From contig BSYQ01000006.1 of NCBI GenBank assembly GCA_030272585.1, positions 2,381,001 through 2,445,000 on the forward strand: a stretch of DNA of 64,000 nt, given 5' to 3'. The position numbers and the translations under genes were made by a program. Positions 49,096 through 59,985 of the stretch are shown here, piece by piece. A model generated the notes under the pieces. That model had not been told where the DNA came from. It saw only the letters and a list, made by a program, of their open reading frames with translations, and searched no databases. Every line of letters begins with the position of its first letter. Within the stretch, counting starts at the first letter, position 1. This DNA comes from Bryopsis sp. KO-2023 (Eukaryota > Chlorophyta > Ulvophyceae > Bryopsidales > Bryopsidaceae).

Positions 49096-52021
49096 TGGCG
49101 CAGTCGTTTACAGGGGCAGTGGAATGTACTCCCAGCACCGAACATCAACTCAACCCTTCAGAAGGCACCACCAATGCGACTGAAGCAGAGGAGTCTTCGA
49201 GATCTCTCACAACACCACAAAAAATGTTCCTTTCCTTTCCTTTTTCTTTTTTTCACCCCCACCTATTCGACCAACCATAATTCCAGCACAATTCCCAGTC
49301 AAACTGCGATATGCACACAGTGACAATCGTGCAGTGTGCGTCACTCCATTCCAAAATCACGAAAAGGCAAACATCGAAGTCAGACCCACTGTGGGCGGAG
49401 GCTCCTCCCCTCCCGGCTTCGTTTTCTTTGTTTCGATTTTTCAGAAACCCCACTCACCATGCATACACAGTCCCCATCCAAATCGACCACCATCCTTCCC
49501 CCACCCCCCCAAAAGGATGAACTCTCTTTTTGTCATCCATAAGAACAATCACCAACGAACGAACAAAGCACCAAGCTGTACAATTACTTCTCGTTTCTGA
49601 AAGCACCAGAGACGTGTTTTCTTCCCATGAGAAAACTATACTGCGAATAGAATCAGAAACGACCAGTTTCACTCATTCTATTCTCTTTTTGGACTGTTTG
49701 CTTGCAAAAGAACGCAGACTCTCATCCCTTTTTACATCAATACGATACAGATATCCTGATTATAAGCTTGTGCGTTCTTAATGCATCCTCATATGAGGAT
49801 GGAGCGGACTGGTTGCAACCCCTCATTTCCCCTGTCAACCTTTCTCTTTTTCTTTCCCAGCGTTTCCTAAGGTGCATCGGTTAGTTGAACCTGGAAACAC
49901 CCCAGAATTCGCTCAACTTTTTTTTACCAAGGCTGGCAATAGCAGGGGGGCCACCCCAGAATCCCAATATTTGGTTTGGAATGCAACAAAAACAACAGAT
50001 AAACGCATTTTGCACACTAAATCAGTCACACAAAACAAATAAAATCTTTCTTTCTTTTACCTTTCTCTAACCATCAGGTGGACACCTCCATATCCAATCG
50101 TTTTTTCTTTTTTTCTTTTTCCGTCTCTCATCTCATCGACCCTCTCGTCGAATCAATACAAAGATTTCAGAAGAAAAAAAATTCCACCTCGGCATAAAAT
50201 TACCACGGGGAAAACAAAAATTGCACCAACATTAAAAGAGAGATCTAAAAAGGGGAAAAAAATTAAATGATAGCAAGCAAGCAACTTGAAGACGCATAGC
50301 AAGAAAACCAACTTTAATGAAACTGATCGTCTAGATATTTTAACCTTTTTTTCCTCTCTCGCTCTCTGGATTCGTTTTTCCTTCCCCTCCTGCTTTTTTT
50401 TTTCTTTGCTTTTTTTTTTCCCCTACCCATACGGAGTCTTAATGCTCTATATACACCACACACAAATATAAACTGAGCTTTTGAGGGGAGAAGAAGAAAA
50501 TACTACAAGAAACTTTATGGGAAAACGAGCCTTTTCCATCCCTGAAGAAAGTAAACAGAAGAAAATACCAAGAGGAAATAGTTGAAAAATTGTCCATGCT
50601 TTACCTCAGGCCCCCCCAAAAAAAACACTCACACACACAGACAAATGAAAAAACACTCCCGCTGCTGTTGAGGAGAGTTTTTTCTCTCTTTTTCTTTTTT
50701 CTTTTGCTTTTCTTTGAAATATCATACGAAGCGTTAAAAATTATATTGATATGTATACAAATCATCCCCGTATACCACAGCATTAAAAACAACCCTTTCT
50801 TTTTCTTGTCATTAGAAATATAATACAAACGATTTTTTTTTCTTCTTTCTTTTTCTTTTTGGGGGACCATTCATCCAAACAGGGACACGTATAATTAAAA
50901 AAACCCCCAAAAAGCGTTGCTGTGAAGATGACCATCATCTTGGGTAAGAAAACCAAAAGAAAAGAAAATCGCTCCTTTTCTTTCAAAAGTTTTTTCCCCC
51001 CTAAAAATAGCATGAAGTGAAGAGTGTTCAAGCATCCAAAAAAAAAGGTAAAAAGAAATAAAAGTGATTCTTTTTTTAAGAAAATTGTACTTTTTTTTCT
51101 ATCCCTTTTTTTTTTGCAAGTCTTTTTTCTTTCCCCCTTTTTTCTAAGTTTTTTTTTCTTCTTAAATTTACATATCTTGATTCTTCCTCTTTCCCTTCTC
51201 GTTTCTCTTTCTTTTTTTCTTCCCCCCCCTCCCCCAGCATCCTCTTTCCTTTCTTTTCTTTCTTTTTTTTGTTTTTTTTTTCCCCCGACATAATGCAGCT
51301 CAAGCATAATAATCGTTTTCCAGTAAGCAAAATTCTTCCAACAGTCCGTGCACACGTGCCATTCAGTTCTTTCTTTCTTCTCCCTTTATTTCTTAAAATC
51401 ATTCCAAGAACCCCCTCAACCTCCTCCTCCTCTGCTGCAGAGAATTCCTCGCAAAAAGAAAGAAAAACACAATCCAGCTTTTCTCTCGCAAAAGAAAAAA
51501 AGAAAAGACAAAAAATGCACGGGCACACACACACACGACACAGGTACACCCATCAAATCCTTTCCAGTACACTCTCCCCTTTGCCCTCAACTCCCTTTCT
51601 TCAAAACCCTCAAACCCCAGATCAAATCTATTCTTACCGTCTTGCTCCCCTCTCCCCCCCCCACCCCCTTTCTGAAAATTTTTTCCCCTCCCCTCAAGTG
51701 AGCTCTGCTTATATTTCATATATACCTATGTACATACACTATATTTCACTCACACATCCTCACCCCACTCCATCAGACCACCAAAAAAAATCAAATATTT
51801 CCTTATGCTATGCTTGGTTTTTGAAATGGCATGCCGGGAAGAAGAAGAAAAACAAGAAGAAAGGGATGCTTCAGAAAAACAAACAAACACAAAACACACA
51901 TGTAATAAAAAGAGGGTTTCCTCTGAAAGATCGGCCACAACACTCTTTTCCTTTTTTCCGAAACAAAGTTTGTCCGGAAAAAAAAAAGTTTAGGAAAAAA
52001 AAGAAGAGTGCTTGGAACTCG
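49096..52021. other. Low-complexity pyrimidine-rich spacer
   Basis: About 2.9 kb. 49.1-49.9 kb is unremarkable and includes inverted repeat arm 2 (49417-49505). From about 50.05 to 51.8 kb the plus strand is mostly T/C runs with A runs. Frames on both strands (for example 50783-51355 minus and 51269-52177 plus) are low-complexity artefacts. No gene, RNA or intact element recognised. Confidence 0.6.
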
Positions 52022-52258
52022 AAGGCTCTAGGAAGCCGATTTAGGGAAAAAAAAATCCTATATGGGAGACTCAAGTGGTGGAGAAATGGTTTGGAAAGGA
52101 GATACCCAAAGGTACTCGGTTTCTTTTATAACTTTCTTTTCCGAGTCATCAACATGAAAAGCAAAAAATCCTCGTAAATCGGGTGGTCGTTTTTGTTTTG
52201 TGCTTTTGTTTTCCGACCCATCAAAAAAACAAAAAAAAGGAATGTTCGTTCGCTTCAC
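52022..52258 (+). repeat. Tandem unit 1 of a roughly 236-bp repeat
   Basis: Starts AGGCTCTAGGAAGCC and contains GAGACTCAAGTGGTGGA, AGATACCCAAAGGTACTCGG and TTTTGTTTTCCGACCCATC. Unit 2 at 53388-53605 repeats these blocks in order. One frame preserves ETQVV-KWF-KEIPKGTRF in both units, so the unit may descend from coding sequence of an element. Confidence 0.85.
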
Positions 52259-52270
52259 GGGCTCTAGAAA

Positions 52271-53385
52271 TCAGAGGACCATACATATTTAGGAATTCGG
52301 TTATCATCAAGTTCTCATCATCCTTTTTTGTCGCATATTGATTATGTTTTAGCACAGTGTCGGAAAGCAATGGGGTTTGTTTTGTCGCGTCTTTTTGCTC
52401 TGAAAATTGAGGATCCAAAAGTAGCATACAATCTTTTTAAGGTGTATGTTTTGGGCAGTATAGGATATGGGTTTCCTATTTGGGGTCCATTCCTAACAGT
52501 TTCTCAGTGGCGTTTGTTGGAAGCAATTCATCTCCAGTTTATGAGAAGTATCCTCCGTTTGCCTCGATATACGCCAAAGGAGGTTCTGTACGGGGAATTA
52601 GGGTGTTATCCATTAGAATTAGCACTTTGGTCGCAATTGTGCCGATATTGGAACAAGTTGGTTGGGTTATCAGTTGATCGATTGCATGGAAGATTGTTTT
52701 GTTGGGGTTTTGATCAATATCACGCATCTCGATCTTCTTGGTTTGGGCGTATTTTGGGTTTTTTCAGACGGTTTTGGCCGGAGAAGATATTTTCTTCTAC
52801 GACTTTGGTGGACATTTCGGAATTTCAGCGTCGTTATAAAGCTATGCATGCTGAACATGTTTTCGGTTCATCTGCATCTCGAGTTATATCTTGGTATCGG
52901 CATATTAAGTTTTCCCTCAGATTTGAACGGTATTTGACAACTTTAAAACCAACTTCTCTTCGGGTTTTCTTTACTCGTTTTCGTTGTGGTATTCATTTCT
53001 TGGAAGTGGAAGTGGGACGATATAATGGTGTACCAAGGGAAAACAGGATTTGTCGGTTGTGTCGGTCCGCGGTGGAAGATGAACGGCATTTTCTTTTTGA
53101 ATGTCCTTTTTATTCTTCCTTTCGTTCTTTGCATTCAGATGTTTTTCGATGGGCTAATCCCAAGGATCTTTTTAGTAGGGTGCCATCGGGCAAATTAGCT
53201 TTAATTATCAGCAAAATGGCTTCAATACGTTCAGCAGGTTTACAATCCTAAGGTTTTTGTTTTGTTTTTGTTTTTTTTTTTTTTTTTTTTTTCTCTTTCT
53301 TTTCTTTCCTTTTTGTCTTTGTTCCAGCATCATAGAGGGTGATGGCTCTCTTTTGCTGTGGGTTGTAATTATGATTATGATTATG
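52271..53385 (+). mobile_element. 5'-truncated non-LTR retrotransposon (LINE) with target-site duplication
   Basis: An open frame runs from 52271 to the stop at 53251, starting TYLGIRLSSS and SHIDYVLAQCRKAM, the region just after the reverse-transcriptase catalytic core. It ends with a zinc-knuckle-like RICRLCRSAVEDERHFLFEC (C-x2-C-x8-H-x4-C), typical of LINE C-termini. The catalytic YxDD part is absent, so it cannot transpose itself. After the stop come a long T run, a small hairpin (CATCA...TGATG) and a tail of TTATGA repeats (53371-53385). The 14-bp ACGGGCTCTAGAAA occurs immediately before (52257-52270) and after (53386-53399), a clear target-site duplication. The intact frame despite truncation suggests a young insertion. 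Confidence 0.9.
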
Positions 53386-53387
53386 AC

Positions 53388-53605
53388 GGGCTCTAGAAAG
53401 CCTAATTTTGAAAAATCGTTCCAAAAAAAATCCTATTTAGGGGAGACTCAAGTGGTGGATAAATGGTTTGCAAAGGAGATACCCAAAGGTACTCGGTTTT
53501 TTTATAACTTTGTTTTCCGAGTTATAAATAAGAAAACTAAAAAATCCTCGTAAAACAGGTGGTCGGTTTTTTTTGGGGGCTTTTGTTTTCCGACCCATCC
53601 ATAAA
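53388..53605 (+). repeat. Tandem unit 2, interrupted by the LINE
   Basis: Begins CGGGCTCTAGAAAGCC at the 3' target-site copy and repeats GAGACTCAAGTGGTGGA, AGATACCCAAAGGTACTCGG and TTTTGTTTTCCGACCCATC. Before the insertion the two units were head to tail with a spacing of about 236 bp. Confidence 0.85.
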
Positions 53606-55572
53606 AAGTAAAATGCCCAAAAAACATTAGGTGAAGCAACGGTAAAATTCTGGTGGTGGTGGTGGATCATTTTTCATAGGTGTTTGTTTTGCATCAATGG
53701 GAAATCCTCTGATGTTACTTTGGGAAGAAACGAAAATGACTGAAACTGCCCGAAAACTCATGAAACCCAGCGTCGCCTTTTGCACGCGAGAGATGCAATA
53801 TTCCGCACACACCAAATTAATCGATTCATTTGACTGTGTTTCAAACCAGTTCAACTAAAATCCAGCGCCGCCTTGCAGACCAAAACTCGATTCAAACCAA
53901 TCGTATTTCGAACCAGCTCAGCAAAAACAGCTCTGCAGAAAGAAGAATGCTGCCTGTCTGGGAATTTTTTGATTAAATTTAAAGAAAACAGGAAAAAAAA
54001 CCAGGTGTGTCCAGCTGTAAACCAGAAAAGAAGGTCGCACATGAAAAGCACAATGGATTGATTCACAACAAAACCACTACCCTTGGAATGTTACTTTACA
54101 TAATTTCTTTTCAGGATTATGTCCGTCTTTTTCTCTTTTTTTTCTCTCTCTCTGCTGTCGAAAAGAGAGTTCTCTTTTTCTACTTTTCTTTTTCCTTTTT
54201 TGTCTCCCTCTTCCCATTATCCTTTCCTACCCTTCCAAAACCCACTACCGGAATGTCATAATTTTTTTACTTGCAACACACCACCTTCTCCTCAAAACTC
54301 TATTCGAAAATTGGCACTCACATTTCCTGTTTTAGCCCTAAATCCAGCTTGTAAATGGGAAAAAAAAGAAATAAATAAAACCCACAAAATAAAAAACAAG
54401 ATAGTTTCGTATCTGCCTGACCAAAATAAACCCTTTGACGTTTGCTTAGAACCCATTCTCAACACACTATTAAAAAGGGGAAAAAAAAAGATAAAAAGGG
54501 TTGGGGGTGGGGGGTGGGGAGGAGAGGGGACATGATTGAACAAGCAAAAAAAAACAAACAAAACAACTCACCCCCTTTTTAATTTTTTTCTATCCTCTAT
54601 CGAATGGTGCCGAAAAAAACTTCTTTCAACCCACCTTTTATCAACATTATGAAAAAAAACAGCAACATATCATCAAAATTACAATTATACAATCCATTGC
54701 TTCCCTCTTTTGCCATTCCCCCGTCTGACCTCAACCATCCCAGTCCCATTTCGTTTTCTGTTTCTTTTTCCTCTTAAATTCGATCCAAAAATTATACCGA
54801 AAAGTAGCTCCCCACCCCACCAAACAGCCCTCAAAATCAGAGAAAGTTCAACCCAGAAAAAAAAAAGAAAAAAAAAAACAGGGACAACAAGTATTTATAA
54901 AAAGACGAAAAAAAAACAGGCCAAATCTCGGGCACACACTCCTCCTTATTCAATAAGTGTTTTGATTTATAAAAACGAAACGCCAAAAACGAATGCTGCA
55001 AAGGGTGGTGTGTGAATATATCGCTTTGCCTATATATACACTTTATCTTTTTTTTTTTTCAAAAAGGGGGGGGGGGGGACCAATCTTTGGAAACAACCCC
55101 CCCCCCCCCCTCCTCCCCTTTTCGACATCCACTGCTGGCCCCCTCAAAACACAAAAACACCATGCGGGAAAGGCACACACATACAAACATTTTCAAGCAT
55201 AAATAAACACATCCATATATGTGCACTTCCAGTCATGCTCGAGGCCAAACCCATTGAAACACACTCACACCATAAAAAGAAAGAAAGAAGGACAGAAAAA
55301 AAAGAAGCCCAATTGCTGTATATATTTTATCTTGATCGTGCAACGACACACCAATCCTCAAGCCCATCCAACCCCCAACCCCAATTTTTCTTTTTTTTCC
55401 GCGTTTTTTTTCCTTCCCTTTCAGACGCTCGCTACTCTTCCTACCAGCCCCCACCCCCCACCAACCCAACAGCTTCAATAAACCCCATAATTCTCAAGTT
55501 GCAAAATATTTCCCCTCCCCCCCTTCCTCGCGCTGATTTTCTGATTCTCTTCCTTTTTCTTTTAAAAAGCTA
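53606..55572. other. Spacer downstream of the F-box/ankyrin gene
   Basis: Short repeat at about 53930-53985 shared with 42066-42115. From about 54.1 kb the plus strand is pyrimidine-rich with A runs and long C and G tracts (about 55066-55079 and 55098-55110). Reads as low-complexity 3' flank of the minus-strand gene. No gene seen. Confidence 0.55.
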
Positions 55573-57961
55573 CTACTGAAACTTGGGACCACAGCCGCAC
55601 CCCAATATCCACGGGCACTTGTACAGTTTCGGTCGACCCACCCACCTAGCCACCCCCCCCACTCTCGACAGCTTGCAAACGACATCCAAATGCCCCATCA
55701 TGTCTGCATAGTACAGCGGAGTGAAGCCCTCCCTGTCCCCCTTGTTCACCTGGGCATTCTTTCTTATCAAATCCTCCACCACCTCCACCCACCCATGCCA
55801 AGAAACGTGGTGCAACAGCGTCTTCCCGGTGGTGTCCGAAATGTCCAGGGCGATCGGCCCGAAATGGATGGACTCCAACATGTGCTCCACCACCTCCCTT
55901 CGACCCTCTTTACCGGCAAGCATCACCGCCGTCAGCCCGTCCTCAGTTTTTGCCAAAACGTCCGCCCCTTTGCTCAGCAAGAATTTCACCATCGGTAAAT
56001 CCCCCACTTTCGCAGCCCGATGCAAGGGCGTCGGGAACTGGTATTTCGCCCCTTCGTTCACGTCCATGCCTATCTCCAGCAACAGCTTGACCACCCCCAC
56101 GTCCCCTTGCTCCGCGGCGAATGCGATCGGGCTGACCAAATTGAAATCCCCGATCGTGGGGTCCGCCCCTCGATTCAACAGCTCTCGAATGACCGCCCCC
56201 GTTCCCCACTTCACCGCGTAATGCAGAGGAGTTCGATGGTCCTCGTCCACGCTTTCCAGAGTCGCCCCAGATGCTAATAACATTTTCACCAGGTCCAAAT
56301 CGTCCCACTGAACCGACAAATGCAGCGGCGTCCTCAGATCGTCCGTGCATTTGGCGTTCGTTCTGGCCCCCAGGTCTATCAATCTCCTCACCCATTTCTT
56401 GTCCCTGTTGTGCACCGCAAAGTGGAGCGGAGTGCTGCAATTCAGCCCGTCGACGGCGGTGGAAATGAGCATCGGGTTACCGTAATCCACGTCGGCTCCG
56501 TATTGGACCAGCAGCTTGATGGTGTCGAGCTGCCGCTTGGCAGCGAGGTGGCTGAGCATCTCAGGGGTGAAAAAAGATCCGCACACGGGGACCTCCGGCA
56601 TGTTGGGCTCTTGTACCGATTTCAAAAAGTCCTGAACCCCCTTCTTATCGGTCGACGTTTTGAGCACCTCCTCCAATGCCTGCTAGCCATGCATCAGCAC
56701 AGACACACCCACACATACCCAAAATTAAACCAAAAAACGGCCATCATATCAGAGATCTGCATTTTTCCAGAAATGGTTCACTCAACAAGACTGCTAGCTG
56801 ATGAGGTCCATCAGAAAACAATACTGTTGCGTTTTTTGAATGAGAATGCACCTGGTCGGGCTCTTGAATCAACCTCAGATCCGTCGGGCCGGTCAACGAT
56901 GCCCTGACTACATCCTCATCCACCTCTGGACACTGGAACAGCTCCAATTTGTCGATGGAAGGCACTGTTGCGGGCTCCTCCCCACCCAGCTTCATTCCAG
57001 CTTCCACCCCACCACACAACCGCAAATGCTCCAAATCCGACAGCTGGTTCAGCTGTTCCCAGTCGCTGGATTCCACGGCCTCGCAGCCCGACAGCGACAA
57101 GCTTTTCAACCTGGCCAATCCACCTACGCTCTCGAACAATTCCCTGTTTGCACTCTTGTTTTGGTGGATTATCAACCTCCGTAAGCTTCTGAGGTGTTGC
57201 AGATCTGGTTGGTTTCCGATGCCCACCAGAGCCAGCTCTTGGATTTGCAAGGTGTCCCCGATTTTTTCCAAATGCGATCGAGGCAGGTCGCCAGCATTCA
57301 ACAGAACCAACCTTCGGAGCGAATCGCAGCTCAAGAGGAAAGCCAACTCCCCATCTCCCACTCGACCGCAATCCTCCAACACCAACGTCGAGACATTCGT
57401 CAGGCCGGCACCTTTCTTTGTGGAAGCCAGCCATGAGAGCGTGGGGCCATCCAGCCACAGCGTACATAACCCATTCATTTTGCAAAGAACCTCAGCCCCG
57501 ACTCGCAGTTTTCCTCTGCACCTGGCCAAATCCAGCTCTCGGAGTTTCTTCAGCTGGCAAATATCGGCCCAAATTTCCGACTCCCCCTCCTTATCAGGGG
57601 AGCACACGATCGAGAGCTTCTTGATGTTGGGGAACACCCTCCAGATGTTGGTCGGGGGGCTTTCCGATCGTCGGAAAATGCACAGATCCGTCATTCTGGC
57701 ATTGATGCTCTCTTTCCAATTAGTGCAGACCAACCGGAGCACTCCGACCGTCTGGAGGCACTCGCTGCCCACCAATTGCACGATTTTGTCGAAAATGTCC
57801 CCTGCGAGATCCTCCCAACCGTTTTCTCGGTTTTCATCATCGATGGGCTCATAAGCAAGCCCCGACGAGCCATCTCTTCGATGTACCTTTGTTTTTAGTT
57901 TTTGGAATTGTTTTTTTTGTCCAGGAGGGGGAGGAGGGGAGGGAACAAAACAGCCACACAA
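55573..57961 (-). CDS. F-box / leucine-rich repeat / ankyrin-repeat protein
   Basis: Two phase-0 exons, 57961-56852 and 56679-55573, give about 738 residues. The start MCGCFVPSPPPPPG is the first ATG in frame; a later acceptor cannot be excluded. Residues about 48-95 (WEDLAGDIFDKIVQLVG... LRLVCTNWKESIN) resemble an F-box, the SKP1-binding motif of SCF ubiquitin ligases. Residues about 105-350 form leucine-rich repeats (RELDLARCRG, STLVLEDCGRVGDGEL, KSLSLSGCEAVESSDW). Exon 2 encodes about nine ankyrin repeats (TPLHFAVHNRD, TPLHLSVQWDD, TPLHYAVKWGT, TPLHRAAKVGD, TPLYYADMMGH). A short Cys-rich end, CPWILGCGCGP, closes the protein. F-box plus LRR is common; adding a whole ankyrin array is unusual. 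The exon boundary falls exactly between modules, consistent with fusion by exon joining. Likely a substrate receptor; substrate unknown. Confidence 0.88.
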
Positions 57962-59985
57962 AGATAAGGATTTCCAAGTTGGTGTCAGAGCATGTTCAAA
58001 ATCAAAAAAGGAAATGACGGAGAAAAAATGAGCGGCTTATTTCATCGCACTACCATTCGTTTCAATTTCATTTGGAAATTGGCTTGGTTGTGGTTCAGAT
58101 ATTTTTAAGATAGCGCATGAGTGAAAAAAATACACATTGGATTTCCCCCAGCGCTACATTTGGAAGGAGGTGGGGAACTAACAGCAGCAGTGCTTTTGAT
58201 CCAAATTCACACTCTAATTGATTTTGCTTGCATGGCGAAAATCCTTTGAAATGCAAGTCGAACTTCGTACATAATTGCAGCCTGAGCTGAGCTATCTTTT
58301 TCCATATCTATGTACTACAGTTAGGAGGAGCAGGCCCCACATCTGATTCGTTAATTGCATCCGTGTTTTCTTCTTTTCATTTCTTTTCGCTTTTTGAAAC
58401 TTTTTTATCGCGCGACAGAATCTTTGGGGCGTCCACTGCGATAAGGAGGGGGGCTGGGGTGGGGGAAAAAAAACGAGAACTCAGACGAAACTAGCTGTGG
58501 AATTATCCACATCCAACTCGAAGCGTGAAAAAACGAAAGAGGGCTTCCCTCCTAGCTTCCGTCAGAGGTCGAGGACGCCCATCTCTATCGCCAGCGTTGT
58601 CATTGGTTTGTGTTTTTTTTTTTTTGGAGGGGAACGTGATGAACGCGGTATCTTAACGCGCGCCTAACTGACGGTCGTCATGCGCATCAGACAGAGCAAC
58701 ACCCAGCTCCTTCAAAACAAGAATTAAAAAAGAGGAGGAACCGATTATCACACCACCGATATATCTAACCCCGCCCACTCTCCCCGATATTTCTTTTTTT
58801 TTTCACCGTACGTCGCGCCCCGATAAATATCTCGTCAGCACTTTCCGAAAACGGAGGAAAGACGTACACCCCCACCGAAGAGCCTCACCTTTTTGTTTCT
58901 GACCATCCAATCCGCGATGCGCAACATCTTATCTAAGCATGTCATAGTCTGTGGTATCCGCCCCCCTCCGCCGGGACAGCAGCAAGGGACGGTAGCTCTC
59001 TCGGAGAGTACGGCCCTCCTCGGACTGAGTGCCGTGCGAGGAGAATATCGATAAGTTTGTGCATTTTTTAAAAAACAATAACGAAAGAGCGTCAGGAATC
59101 GTCAGGCGTGCTGTTCGTGAGTCAGGGATCACGTCATGGAGCGTTTGTGGAGCCGAATTTTCGCACTGAAATCCGCAAGGGAAAAGAGGTCGAGGTGTGG
59201 AACGCTCTCGGGAATTGAGCCGTGGAGGAACAGGGGATTAGACGCCTTCCTAAGTCATTGGGAATTGTGGGTGGGGATTTTTTTAGACGAAGGATGTGCA
59301 ACTCGGTGCATGACAAGAGGGAAAAACTTGGCAGCTCACCGATTTGAATCCAGTAGGACAGCCCCACGGTGCTTTTTTCTTTTCTTTTCAGCAAAGGGTC
59401 AGAAAGCAACTTTCATCAAAACCATTTTCTTTTTTCTCTAGAAATGTACTGCATCAAGAGGGGAAATCCCCACTTAGCGAACGAGTGATACGGATTCGTC
59501 CTGTTCAATAATAATAATGAGACCTTTTTTTTGCCTTTTTTCACTTGTGCTTATGTTCTTTGGATGGCAGAGAAGAAAAACAGACGTCAAAATTTCTGAA
59601 AAATTCTGTCACACAAACCTCCCACTTCTAATCGACACAACCCTCCCTCCAAAAAAAAAACACCCACCCACCATCTCCATTATTTTTTCCCCGGGGCCCT
59701 TTTCCCCCCTTCCGATGACATTCTCTTCATTTTTCTTAGAAACTATGTACAACCGAACCGACACCCTACTCCACACCGATATCAAAAACCACCACAAATT
59801 TAAACAGAGCTTTTTCTCTGGACCAAAAATCATAAGACTCCCCCCCACCACCACCAATTTTCAATTTCGACAAAACACAAAACCACCAAGAGAGATTCCA
59901 AAAAAAACCTGCTCCTCCTCTTCCCTTCACAAAACCAATGACTCCTCCTCTCCTCTTGACAAAACAAAATCGTCGATCGAAACCA
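57962..59985. other. Spacer between F-box/ankyrin gene and BRM-like gene
   Basis: About 2 kb. It should contain the F-box gene promoter (57.96-58.7 kb; GC-richer near 58.4-58.9 kb) and the BRM-like 3' flank. C/A-rich low complexity at 59.6-59.98 kb. Frames at 58929-59441 carry no recognisable domain. No tRNA or element found. Confidence 0.5.

Noticed and set aside
51269..52177. 302-codon plus-strand frame in pyrimidine-rich DNA
   Set aside because: Low-complexity composition with pyrimidine runs in all frames; its end only overlaps tandem unit 1.
59134..59441. Small genes on either strand between the F-box and BRM genes
   Set aside because: Two overlapping frames on opposite strands with no domain or splice support.
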